A DNA stretch of 64,000 nt from JADJPO01 sp963825645 (GTDB taxonomy: Bacteria; Actinomycetota; Actinomycetes; Actinomycetales; Kineosporiaceae). Under the pieces are notes generated by a model that worked only from the letters and a program-made list of their open reading frames with translations, searched no databases and was not told the origin of the DNA. The stretch spans positions 1 through 64,000 of the forward strand of contig CAWGTT010000003.1 in the NCBI GenBank assembly GCA_963825645.1, written 5' to 3'. Position numbers and translations under genes: made by a program. Of the stretch, positions 53,694 to 61,501 are shown one piece after another (position 1 is the stretch's first letter; every line of letters starts with the position of its first letter).

Positions 53694-54539
53694 CAGGACC
53701 GCGCCGCCGGGCAGCACGGAGACGACTGCCAGGACGCCGAAGGCGGCCGCCGTCGCCACCCCCGACTCCGCCGGTAGACCCGCCGCCGCGAAGGTGAGCG
53801 CGGCCACGGTCTCGCGTGGCCCGAAGCCGGCGAACCCCAGCGGGAACGAGGTGCCGGCCATCAGGATCACGCCGAGAACCAGGACGTCCAGCGGGCCGGG
53901 TACGGTGCCCAGCGCGGCCGCCGCGACCGCGAACATGCCCAGGATCGCGGCCAGAGCCACCACGGACCATCCCAGCACCGCGACCAGGGCTGGCGACGAG
54001 AGCCGCGCACACCCCGGGGCGGCGACCACCGTGGCCGCCACGGACACGGCCAGAAGCACCGCCGACAGGCGCAGGTCGACGCGGATGGCCGCCGTCGCCG
54101 CGACCAGGAACAACAGCGCAGCACCCGCCGTCCGTTCGACGACTACCGATCGCGCGGCCGAGCGCAGCGCGGGGCGTCCCTGGCCCCCGCGCTGACGCCA
54201 CGCCCGCACGGCGTCTCCGGCCACTCCGCCGGGCAGAGCCGTGTTCAGGAACGCCGAGCGGTAGTACTCCTGCACCGCCGTGCTCGTGGTCAGCTCCGCC
54301 GCGCCTCCATGGCCCTGCACGACGGTGCGCCATCGCAGGGCCTGCGCCGCGGTCGTGACCAGCCCCAGAACCAGCGCCGCGACGAGCGGGACCGGAGCCA
54401 CGACGCGGCCCGCGAGCAGGAACGGCTCCACGCCGACCCGCGTCACCAGGACTGCCACCAGCAGCAGGGGAACGACCAGGCGAATGAGCAGGACCGTGCG
54501 CTCGCGGCCAGGGAGCGTGCGGGCGCGCACGGCCGTCAC
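53517..54539 (-). CDS. YbhN/LPG-synthase-TM type flippase-like membrane protein
   Basis: 340 residues from GTG 54539, overlapping the previous stop by GTGA; GAGG lies 5 nt upstream. Eight or so membrane segments, with the family signature YYRSAFLNTALPGGVAGDAV RAW (the LPGG..GD..R motif of lysylphosphatidylglycerol synthase TM/UPF0104 proteins) and FGPRETVAALTFA near the end. These proteins are lipid flippases or partners of glycolipid synthesis. The last ~57 residues are antisense to the 3' end of the GTP cyclohydrolase fusion. Last gene of the coupled six-gene run. Confidence 0.82.
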   Translation of the reverse strand: MTAVRARTLPGRERTVLLIRLVVPLLLVAVLVTRVGVEPFLLAGRVVAPVPLVAALVLGLVTTAAQALRWRTVVQGHGGAAELTTSTAVQEYYRSAFLNTALPGGVAGDAVRAWRQRGGQGRPALRSAARSVVVERTAGAALLFLVAATAAIRVDLRLSAVLLAVSVAATVVAAPGCARLSSPALVAVLGWSVVALAAILGMFAVAAAALGTVPGPLDVLVLGVILMAGTSFPLGFAGFGPRETVAALTFAAAGLPAESGVATAAAFGVLAVVSVLPGGAVLLHASLRPIRDRPREPSVGQVELDADVVPEVEASGRSAQRVAEPVGPCEPQPRHPVTDQ

Positions 54540-56215
54540 GGCGTCCTCGCGCTGGAGGACGCGCTGAACGCCGAGACGAACCTGTCGCGGAAGCTGTCCA
54601 TCGTCCAGAGCGGTGCCTCCGGCCGTGGCAGCAGCCCCTCGTACCATCCCCAGGCGGAGATCCGGTCGAAGACCGCTGGATCGCGGGCGACGATCGTGAT
54701 CGGCACGTCGCGGCTCGCGCCCGCCTGCGTGAGCGCCGGGACCGGCTGGTGGTCCCCGAGAAGGACCAGCACGGTGTCGTCGGTGCCGTAGGTCGCCACG
54801 AACGAGATCAGCGTCGCCAACGAGTACTGGATCGCATGGCCGTATTCGGTGCGCATCCGCTGAGGATCCTTGATCACCTCGCTCGGTTTCGTGCCCGTCG
54901 GGGGCATCGGGTCGAACACCGAGCCGTCGCCCACGGCGTCCCAGTCGACCAGCTCCGGCAGGGGCGCCCAGGGATTGTGGCTGGAGGTCAGCTCCACCTC
55001 GACCATGACGGGGGTGCGGTGCGGTGGAGCGAGTTCGCGGTGCTGGATGACCGACAGTGCGTACTGGTCCGGCATCGGCGACCAGCTGAAACGCGGGCCG
55101 TTGTAGCCGAGGGTGGGGGCCGTATAGATCCTGTCGTAGCCGTAGAACGACCCTTCCGGCCAGGCCTTTCCGGTGCCGGGCAGAGCGGCCACCGTCCGCC
55201 AGCCGGCCCGGTTGAAGTCGCTGACCAGCGTCGGGTGCTGGCTGCCCAGCAGTGCGTCGTACCGGGCCTGGTTGTTCACCCAGGTGCCGGAGAGCAGTGT
55301 GGCGTGGGCCATCCAGCTTCCGCCGCCCACTGTGGGCGAGGTCAGGAAGGCGCTGCGCGCGGTGAACCCCGCGGCCGCCAGGTCCCGTGTGCCGGTCGTG
55401 AGCACCGCCTTGACGTCCCGTGCGATGCCCGGGTCCTCGACGGCGGACCGGCCGTAGCTCTCGACGAACGCCAGCACGACGTCCTTGCCGCGCAGCCCTC
55501 CGAGCAGGGCGTCCGCCGGGCTGCGAGCAGACGGGCCCGGGCTGAGCTGCTCGGCGAACGTCCTGCGGTCGCGCAGGTCCCGTCGCACCTGGACGACCTG
55601 GTCGTGCGCGGCGGCCGCGGCGGTTCGAGCGGCGACCGGCTGGCCCGGCACGAGATGGGTGCCCAGGACGGCGCAGACCACCCAGGCGACGGTGAGGGCC
55701 GCCAGCGGTCGGACGGCGGCCGAGCGGTGCCGCCGGACGACGCGGCTCACCCGCACCAGGCAGAGGATCATCAGGGCGGGCACCGCAAGGGCGGCGAGCG
55801 CGGCGGCGACCTGGAGGGCGAGCGCCACACCGCGCCCGGACGTCTCGGTGACGTAGTCCACCGCACTGCCCAGTAGCGGCCAGTCCGTCGCGAGATGGGC
55901 TGGGCGGTCGAGGACCTGGTGGAAGCCGAAGTTGACGATCTTGAGGTTGGCCACCAGGCCGAGCGCCACGCCCGCCGCCACCGTGGCGGCTCGCCCGGCC
56001 CGGGACGGCAGGGCGATCAGCAGGGCGACGATGACCAGCCCTTCGACGGGGATCCGCAGCAGCGAGGCAGCCGACAGGTCCGCAAGCCGGTCAGGAGCCA
56101 GTAGGACGAACCAGGTCAACACGGCGGCCAGCACCGTGGTCACCGTGCCCACGACCGCGCGCCACCGGGGGATGTCCACGCCCTGGAGAACGTTCGGCGA
56201 GAGAAGGTGGTTCAT
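54536..56215 (-). CDS. Membrane-anchored sulfatase/LTA-synthase-like enzyme
   Basis: About 559 residues from ATG 56215 (ATGA overlap with the methyltransferase stop, no SD needed). Four to five N-terminal membrane helices, then an extracellular alkaline-phosphatase-superfamily domain: DVVLAFVESYGRSAV (metal Glu), LTSPTVGGGSWMAHATLLSG with Thr as nucleophile candidate, SSHNPWAPLPE, and VLVLLGDHQPVPAL (metal Asp/His). There is no CxPSR sulfatase site, so a phospho-headgroup transfer or hydrolysis, as in LtaS or EptA enzymes, is more likely than sulfate-ester cleavage. It could act on the lipid product of this cluster. Confidence 0.8.
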   Translation of the reverse strand: MNHLLSPNVLQGVDIPRWRAVVGTVTTVLAAVLTWFVLLAPDRLADLSAASLLRIPVEGLVIVALLIALPSRAGRAATVAAGVALGLVANLKIVNFGFHQVLDRPAHLATDWPLLGSAVDYVTETSGRGVALALQVAAALAALAVPALMILCLVRVSRVVRRHRSAAVRPLAALTVAWVVCAVLGTHLVPGQPVAARTAAAAAHDQVVQVRRDLRDRRTFAEQLSPGPSARSPADALLGGLRGKDVVLAFVESYGRSAVEDPGIARDVKAVLTTGTRDLAAAGFTARSAFLTSPTVGGGSWMAHATLLSGTWVNNQARYDALLGSQHPTLVSDFNRAGWRTVAALPGTGKAWPEGSFYGYDRIYTAPTLGYNGPRFSWSPMPDQYALSVIQHRELAPPHRTPVMVEVELTSSHNPWAPLPELVDWDAVGDGSVFDPMPPTGTKPSEVIKDPQRMRTEYGHAIQYSLATLISFVATYGTDDTVLVLLGDHQPVPALTQAGASRDVPITIVARDPAVFDRISAWGWYEGLLPRPEAPLWTMDSFRDRFVSAFSASSSARTP

Positions 56216-57105
56216 ACAGGATGCGGTGGGTCGCCGCGCTCCCGCGGCGGCACCGCCAGAACGTCGACGTGGCCGATGACGGCGCTCAGCGCGCCGGCGC
56301 GCTGTTGGGCACGGCGGCGCTCCAGCCAGGTGGTCGCCCGCGAGGCGAGAGCGGGCCGCCACTCCACCGCGGCGTCCACGCGTCCGGTCAGCCAGGCATC
56401 GATCAGTGCCGCCTCCACCGTGAGCCGCCACGGGGTCGGCGCCTCGAGAACGGCCCACCCGTGGCGGCGGAACTGCTTCGCCACTTCGGCACCGGCGTCC
56501 GGCCCGAGCCGCCCGTCCCGTCGCTGGTGCGCGTCGAAGGCCGCCGCGAGCGCATCGTCCAGCGGGTCTGCGGGATCCAGGGTGACCACCCCGGTCACGC
56601 TCAGGCTGAACAGTGCAGGTGCGCGATGCGCGGTGACGGCGTCCACGACCGCGGTCAGCTGAGCGCAGTCCAGCAGGTCGAGAAGGGCAGCACCAGTGAC
56701 AAGATCTGTGCCGCCGAGGTCGGCGAGCAGCCGCGCGAGGTCGGCGGCGTCCGCGAGGACCGTCGTCGCGGCAGCCGGCCCCCACCCGCTCAGCCGCGGG
56801 TCGTGGTCGACCAGGGTCCATCGCTGGACATCCATCGCGGCGGCGCCGCCGAGTGTGGCCAGCCGAGGTGTCAGCCAGCGCAGGTTGGCACCGGTGCCTG
56901 CGCCCAGGTCGACCACGCGCAGACCTGCCTCGCGCGTGGTGCGCGAACGGCCGCCGGCCGGCTCAAGCCGAGCCCGCAGCTGGCGTAGCAGCGGCCGCAT
57001 CACGGCGTCCGCGACATCGTCGCGGGCCCGCGCGTCCGCCGGTTCTCGCAGGGCGAGCCAGGCGGGGTCCACCGGTCGCTGTGGGAGGTCGGTCAGCTCG
57101 GTCAC
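56212..57105 (-). CDS. SAM-dependent methyltransferase
   Basis: 297 residues from GTG 57105, GTGA overlap with the glycosyltransferase stop. Motif I LRVVDLGAGTGANLRWLTPR, acidic VDHDPRL, GTDLVTGAALLDLLDCAQL (motif IV-like). N-terminal PVDPAWLALREPADARARDD is a signature I remember from the same cluster in other actinobacteria. Probably a small-molecule or lipid methyltransferase. Overlap at both ends shows strict coupling. Confidence 0.82.
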   Translation of the reverse strand: MTELTDLPQRPVDPAWLALREPADARARDDVADAVMRPLLRQLRARLEPAGGRSRTTREAGLRVVDLGAGTGANLRWLTPRLATLGGAAAMDVQRWTLVDHDPRLSGWGPAAATTVLADAADLARLLADLGGTDLVTGAALLDLLDCAQLTAVVDAVTAHRAPALFSLSVTGVVTLDPADPLDDALAAAFDAHQRRDGRLGPDAGAEVAKQFRRHGWAVLEAPTPWRLTVEAALIDAWLTGRVDAAVEWRPALASRATTWLERRRAQQRAGALSAVIGHVDVLAVPPRERGDPPHPV

Positions 57106-58133
57106 GACAGCGCCTCTCTGACGACCTCGGCGGTCTCCCGCCAGCCCGGCAGCGCCTGCCGTCGGGCGCAGGCGGCGCGCCGCGCCTGGTCGCGGCCCGG
57201 GCCGATGAGGTCGCGGATTGCCGCAGCCAGGGCCCTCGGGGACCCGGGGTCGACGACGGCCCCGGGCAGGTCGCCGTCCGGGGTGCGCCCGAGAGCCTCC
57301 TGCGCGCCGGTCCCGCGGCCCACGACCGCGGGAACCCCGTGGGCGAGTGCTTCGGTGACCGCCATGCCCCAGGTCTCGGCCACCGACGGCAGCAGGAGGA
57401 CGTCGGTGGCGTCCCAGGCGCGTTCGAGCGCGTCACCGCTCAGCGGTCCGGTCACGCACACCCGGCCGGTGAGCCCGTATGTCGCAATGGTCGCCTGGAC
57501 CCGGGCGGTGTAGGCCGGGTCGACGTCCACCGCGCCGGTCAGCCGGGCGGTCCACGGTTCGCCGCAGAGCTGGGCCAGTGCCTCGACGACGGTGAGCTGG
57601 TCCTTGACAGGGGAGATGGCGGCCAGGTGACGCAGCAGGGGTGGCGTCGAGCCGCCCGCGACCCGGGCCGGGTGGGCGCCTGGAGCCGCGACCGTCACGG
57701 CGGCCTGCCCGTGCCGCGCACGCAGGTCCGCGGCCGTCCACGCGCTGGTGGCCACGACACCGCTTGCGGACCGTAACGCCTTGCCCTCCAAGGTGTTGAG
57801 CGATGCAGCCAGCCCTGGGTCGAGTCCGGCGTCGAGAGCCAGCGGCATGTGCACCAGTACATGGACCCGGCCGCCGCAGGCGACCGCACCGGCCACCTCA
57901 TCGGGTGCGCCGCAGGCCACCAGGCCGTCGACGAGCACCGGGGACGCCGCCGCGAGCCGGCGTGCCAGCTGGGCCCGGTCGGCCGGCGTGGCAACGGGCC
58001 ACCGCCCGGGTGTTGGACGCAACTCGACGTCGGCTCCGAGCCCAGTCAGGGCCGCCGCCAGGGCCTGGTCGTAGCGGTTGCCGCCGGTGGGCCGGCTCAG
58101 GTCCCGCGGCACCACGAACACCAGCCGGTTCAC
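57102..58133 (-). CDS. GT4-type glycosyltransferase
   Basis: 343 residues from GTG 58133 with GTGA overlap. GT-B fold: N-terminal LVFVVPRDLSRPTGGNRYDQ (nucleotide-free acceptor side), C-terminal LLRHLAAISPVKDQLTVVEA, RVCVTGPLSGDALERAW and VLLLPSVAETWGMAVTEALA with the EX7E donor-binding pair. No membrane segments. It would transfer a sugar from an NDP donor onto an intermediate of this cluster (inference). Confidence 0.85.
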   Translation of the reverse strand: MNRLVFVVPRDLSRPTGGNRYDQALAAALTGLGADVELRPTPGRWPVATPADRAQLARRLAAASPVLVDGLVACGAPDEVAGAVACGGRVHVLVHMPLALDAGLDPGLAASLNTLEGKALRSASGVVATSAWTAADLRARHGQAAVTVAAPGAHPARVAGGSTPPLLRHLAAISPVKDQLTVVEALAQLCGEPWTARLTGAVDVDPAYTARVQATIATYGLTGRVCVTGPLSGDALERAWDATDVLLLPSVAETWGMAVTEALAHGVPAVVGRGTGAQEALGRTPDGDLPGAVVDPGSPRALAAAIRDLIGPGRDQARRAACARRQALPGWRETAEVVREALS

Positions 58134-58528
58134 GACGTCAGGTCCACGCTGTACCCGGCCCAGGCGTCGGGGTGCTCGCGCAGGACGACGTCCAGCCGGG
58201 CGAGCCCGGCCGGCGGCCAGGGCTCGCCCGAGGACGCGTCGAGCAGCCGGTCGGCCACGTGCCTGGCGAGGACCTCCGTGGTCGTCAGCCGTCCGGTGAA
58301 GTCCGGGTGCTCGTCCAGGTTGCGGTAGTCGAGGTCGGCCAGGACGGTGCGCAGCCGATCCGCGGCGACGCCGATGTCGACCACCGTGCTGTGCTCGTCG
58401 AGCTCGCGGCGGTAGAACGTCGCCTCGACCACGTATGTGGCGCCGTGCAGCGCTTGTGCCGGGCCGAAGAACTCCTCGGGCAGCGAGTGCGCGACCATCA
58501 TGTGGCCTCGGACGGTGACTCGGTACAT
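58130..58528 (-). CDS. 6-pyruvoyl-tetrahydropterin synthase-like protein, atypical active site
   Basis: 132 residues, ATG 58528, whose A is the last base of the upstream TGA. The T-fold is clear (MYRVTVRGHMMVAHSLPEEF; TYVVEATFYRREL; VVDIGVAADRLRTVLADLDY RNLDE; TTEVLARHVADRL). Canonical PTPS/QueD has three zinc His (AxH and HGH) and a catalytic Cys. Here AHSL and LHG are kept, but the second His of HGH is Ala (LHGATY) and no Cys precedes it. I recall the same HMMVAHS...LHGAT pattern in Streptomyces homologues, which would mean a conserved variant, not damage. Confidence 0.82.
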   Translation of the reverse strand: MYRVTVRGHMMVAHSLPEEFFGPAQALHGATYVVEATFYRRELDEHSTVVDIGVAADRLRTVLADLDYRNLDEHPDFTGRLTTTEVLARHVADRLLDASSGEPWPPAGLARLDVVLREHPDAWAGYSVDLTS

Positions 58529-59601
58529 CAGTCCTCCCGGACGCCGGCCTGAACCGCCGGACCGTACGCCTCGTAGTCCAGTACGTGACACAGACCCGGG
58601 AGCTCACCGGCAGCCAGGCGCCGCATCGTGCTGGGCAGCCGGGTGAATGGGCTTCGAGTACTGATCAGTGCGTCGAAGGCGGGATCGGCGAGGAGCCGCA
58701 GCGCGAGCTCCAGCCGGTCGGCCGGGCTGCGCCGGGCACGGCGCACCGGCGCCACGACACTGACCTGGCTGGCCCGCATCCGCAGGCGCCGGGCGTGGAA
58801 GCCCGCGCCGAGGTCGACGGCGACCGGCCGGTCGCCGTACCACGACAGCTCGATGAGCTCGGCTTCCTCGCCCAGCAGCTCCAGAGCGCGGTTCAGGCCG
58901 GCCGCTGTGGCCGAGCAGTGCACGACCAGGTCGCAGTCGCCCGCGGCGTCGCACGGCGCGACGAGCCGGACGCCGAGACGCTCGGCGACGCTCCGGCGGC
59001 TCTCGTCGACGTCCACCAGCTCCAGACGGGCCAGCGGGAAGGACCGCAGGAGGGCGGCGACAGCGCAGCCGACCATTCCCGCGCCGACCACGGCGATCCG
59101 GTCAGCCAGCCGCGGTCCGGCGTCCCACACCGCGTTGACGGCGGTCTCGACCGTGCCGGCCAGGACCGCACGGTGCGGAGGTATCGAATCAGGAACCACG
59201 CTGACGGCCTCGACCGGCACGACGTACCGGTCCTGGTGCGGGTAGAGGCAGAACACCACGTGTCCGGTCAGATGGGCCGGACCGGCCTCCACGACGCCGA
59301 CCGAGAGATAGCCGTACTTCACCGGACCGGGGAACTCGCCGTGCTGGAAGGGAGCGCGCATCCGGTCCCGGACCGCCGGGGGCACCTCTCCGCGATGGAC
59401 CAGCAACTCGGTCCCTCGGCTGATCGCCGAGTGGAGCGTGCGCACAAGCACCTGGTCGGGGCCCGGTGGCTCGAGGTCGTGCTCGCGCAGTTCGCCGTGC
59501 CCGGGCGCCACCGTCCAGTAGGCCGTGGCGCGCAGCCCGCCAGTGGGTCCAGCAGGTCGCGGCCCGGTCGACCGAGTGGGCGGGGAGTTCTCAGCCGCCA
59601 T
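58528..59601 (-). CDS. Medium-chain (zinc-type) dehydrogenase
   Basis: Up to 357 residues from ATG 59601; homologues probably start near LRATAYWTVAPGHGELREHD, where only a CTG is present, so the start is uncertain. GroES-like N-terminus (SRGTELLVHRGEVP; GYLSVGVVEAG), coenzyme fold RIAVVGAGMVGCAVAALLRS then LELVDVDESRRSVAERLGV. The usual GHE catalytic zinc motif is not seen. First gene of the coupled run; the TGATG junction leads into the PTPS-like gene. Only 29 nt separate it from the divergent phosphotransferase gene. Confidence 0.78.
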   Translation of the reverse strand: MAAENSPPTRSTGPRPAGPTGGLRATAYWTVAPGHGELREHDLEPPGPDQVLVRTLHSAISRGTELLVHRGEVPPAVRDRMRAPFQHGEFPGPVKYGYLSVGVVEAGPAHLTGHVVFCLYPHQDRYVVPVEAVSVVPDSIPPHRAVLAGTVETAVNAVWDAGPRLADRIAVVGAGMVGCAVAALLRSFPLARLELVDVDESRRSVAERLGVRLVAPCDAAGDCDLVVHCSATAAGLNRALELLGEEAELIELSWYGDRPVAVDLGAGFHARRLRMRASQVSVVAPVRRARRSPADRLELALRLLADPAFDALISTRSPFTRLPSTMRRLAAGELPGLCHVLDYEAYGPAVQAGVRED

Positions 59602-59630
59602 GGCAGCACACCGTACGGCGAGGTGCGGTC

Positions 59631-60356
59631 GTGATCGAGACCCAGGGTTGCGTCGCCGGGGCTCCCGCTGGCACGGCGATCCGCGACGCGGCGTCTGCCG
59701 TCGGCGCCGCAGTAGTGCTCTGTGCCGGGATCGCCGGGTCGCTCGGCGCCACCCCCGCGAGCCTGACCGGCGCCGTCATCGGGGTGGGGATCGTCGCCGC
59801 GGTGGGCGCGTCCGTCGTCGCCCGCCCCGGGCGCTGGTGCGGCCCGGCCGACCGCGTGACGTTGACTCGGGGCGTGCTGATCGCGGGTTGCGCGACGCTC
59901 AGTATCCCGGTCGTGACCGATGAGCTGCCGGCTCGGCCGTGGACGCTGCTGATCCTGCTGGTGCCGGCGCTGCTGCTCGACGCGGTGGACGGAGCGGTGG
60001 CTCGGCGCTCCGGCACCTCGTCCGTGGCCGGTGGCCGTCTGGACGGTGAGCTGGACGCCGCCCTGCTGATGGTGGCATCCCTGGCCGCAGTCAGAACGGT
60101 CGGCTGGTGGGTGCTCGCGATCGGGCTGATGCGCTACGCCTTCCTCGCCGGCGGGCACGTCCGGACCTACCTTCGCGGACCCTTGGCCTTCAGCCAGTTC
60201 CGCCGGGTGGTGGCGGGCCTGCAGGGGGTCATGCTCGCTGTCGCGCTCGCTCCGATCGTGCCGGTGATACTGGCGCAGGTGTGCGTCGCCGTGGCCGTCG
60301 TCCTGCTCACCGTCTCGTTCGGTCGCGACGTGATCCACCTCAGATCATCCCGCTAG
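59631..60356 (+). CDS. CDP-alcohol phosphatidyltransferase family enzyme
   Basis: 241 residues from GTG 59631 (GAGG 7 nt upstream). Six to seven membrane helices and the complete family motif: DAVDGAVARRSGTSSVAGG then RLDGELDAA, i.e. DxxDGxxAR...G(x3)D(x3)D with all four Asp. These enzymes move a phospho-alcohol from CDP-activated donors to an acceptor alcohol such as glycerol-phosphate, inositol or an isoprenoid. Its divergent position 29 nt from the dehydrogenase suggests the same pathway. Its TAG stop lies in the left arm of a MITE-like palindrome. Confidence 0.85.
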   Translation: MIETQGCVAGAPAGTAIRDAASAVGAAVVLCAGIAGSLGATPASLTGAVIGVGIVAAVGASVVARPGRWCGPADRVTLTRGVLIAGCATLSIPVVTDELPARPWTLLILLVPALLLDAVDGAVARRSGTSSVAGGRLDGELDAALLMVASLAAVRTVGWWVLAIGLMRYAFLAGGHVRTYLRGPLAFSQFRRVVAGLQGVMLAVALAPIVPVILAQVCVAVAVVLLTVSFGRDVIHLRSSR

Positions 60357-60460
60357 TGCTCTGGCCTCGGATGATCACCGGCTTGGTCGTGCGGGGTGCG
60401 GTGTGGATGGCCCCAGCCGCCGCCTGACCAACCCGGTGATCACGAGCGCCGGAGCACTAG
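60353..60460. repeat. MITE-like 108-bp palindromic element flanked by CTAG
   Basis: Imperfect inverted repeats of about 33 nt: 60354-60387 (TAGTGCTCTGGCC...GATCACCGGCTTGGT) and 60427-60459 (ACCAACCCGGTGATC...GCCGGAGCACTA). CTAG stands at both outer ends (60353-60356 and 60457-60460), as a palindromic target duplication or as part of the repeats. The 39-nt middle is non-coding. It can fold into a long hairpin and may terminate both convergent genes. Confidence 0.65.
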
Positions 60461-60487
60461 GTCGACCACAGCGCACAATGATGGTCG

Positions 60488-60679
60488 TCACACCACGTCC
60501 GTTCCGGCAACGGACGCCACGTACCGACCTGCTGGACGGCTCCATCCCGGCTGCGGACGACGAGCGCCGGCGGTCATCACGGTGCACACCGACAGATGCC
60601 GCTCGACCTCGCGGCGCTCTCGCGGCGACACGGCTCCGAGAACGTACGAGCCGTCCAGGTGCGCGAACTCGCAGCTCAT
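60488..60679 (-). pseudogene. Zinc-finger anti-sigma factor, truncated
   Basis: ATG 60679 overlaps the sigma-factor stop as ATGA. The start SCEFAHLDGSYVLGAVSPRE then RREVERHLSVC is the N-terminal zf-HC2 anti-sigma domain (HxxxC), but the second Cys of the HxxxCxxC site is lost (HLSVCTVM) and the frame ends after 63 residues in unrelated sequence. The membrane helix and the rest of the domain are missing. The 108-bp palindromic element lies 28 nt beyond its end. Confidence 0.75.
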
Positions 60680-61191
60680 GGGATCACCACTCCCAGCTCC
60701 TGCAACGCGAATCGCAGTGAGCGCAGGGCGTAGTGCGTCCGCGACTTGACCGTGCCCTCCGGGACGCCGAGCCGCTGTGAGGCCTCGGCGACAGATGCGC
60801 CGGTGTAGTAGCACTCCCTGATCACCGCATGGTGCTGAGGTGACAGCGTCGCCAACGCCTCCGCCACGACCCACGACTGAAGGAGCTGGTCGGTCCGGTC
60901 GGCGACGTCGGCGGCTTCGGGGACGTCGGCGACGAGAAGCTCGTCGCGCGAGCGCTTGGATCGCCACTCGTCTATGACGATGTTCCGCGCCACGGTGAAG
61001 AGCCACGACCGGACCGACCCCCGCGAGTCGTCGAGACGGGCCAGGTTCCGCCACGCTCGCAGGAGGGTCTCCTGGACCACGTCCTCGGCGCGGGCCCGGT
61101 CGTGACTGGTCAAGCGCAGACAGTGCTCCCATAGCGCCGGGGCGTGCTGCTCATGCAGCTGCTCCATCAGGGCGACAGGGCTGTCGGCCAT
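60676..61191 (-). CDS. ECF RNA polymerase sigma factor
   Basis: 171 residues from ATG 61191 (GGGGG 5-6 nt upstream). Region 2: LHEQHAPALWEHCLRLTSHD, RAEDVVQETLLRAWRNLARL and RSWLFTVARNIVIDEWRSKR. Region 4: LATLSPQHHAVIRECYYTGA then LGVPEGTVKSRTHYALRSLR. Sequence and the zf-HC2 partner fit the SigK/SigL-like (ECF19) type. With the anti-sigma gene truncated, activity might be constitutive or the system dead. Confidence 0.9.
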   Translation of the reverse strand: MADSPVALMEQLHEQHAPALWEHCLRLTSHDRARAEDVVQETLLRAWRNLARLDDSRGSVRSWLFTVARNIVIDEWRSKRSRDELLVADVPEAADVADRTDQLLQSWVVAEALATLSPQHHAVIRECYYTGASVAEASQRLGVPEGTVKSRTHYALRSLRFALQELGVVIP

Positions 61192-61501
61192 CGAACCCCC
61201 TGCTCGAGGACGGCCCGAGCTCCACCGGACTCGGCAGCGGCTCGATCATGGACGGTCAGGCGCCTACCGACCCATGATGCACCGGGCTCGGAACCGCGGC
61301 TCGGCGGCGCAGGCGGCGTCAGGTCCGGTGAGCGTGACGCCGGGCCACGGCCGCCATGCAGGTAGGCGCGCCGCGCTCGACACCGCCCGAGCGCAGTGGT
61401 CTATATGCTGCCCGACGTGCAGGGCCACGTGTGGATACCCGTCACCGGGAGGTCGCGCGAGAACGCCGCCGCGGCGCCGGTTCCGGTGTGAGCATGCCGC
61501 T

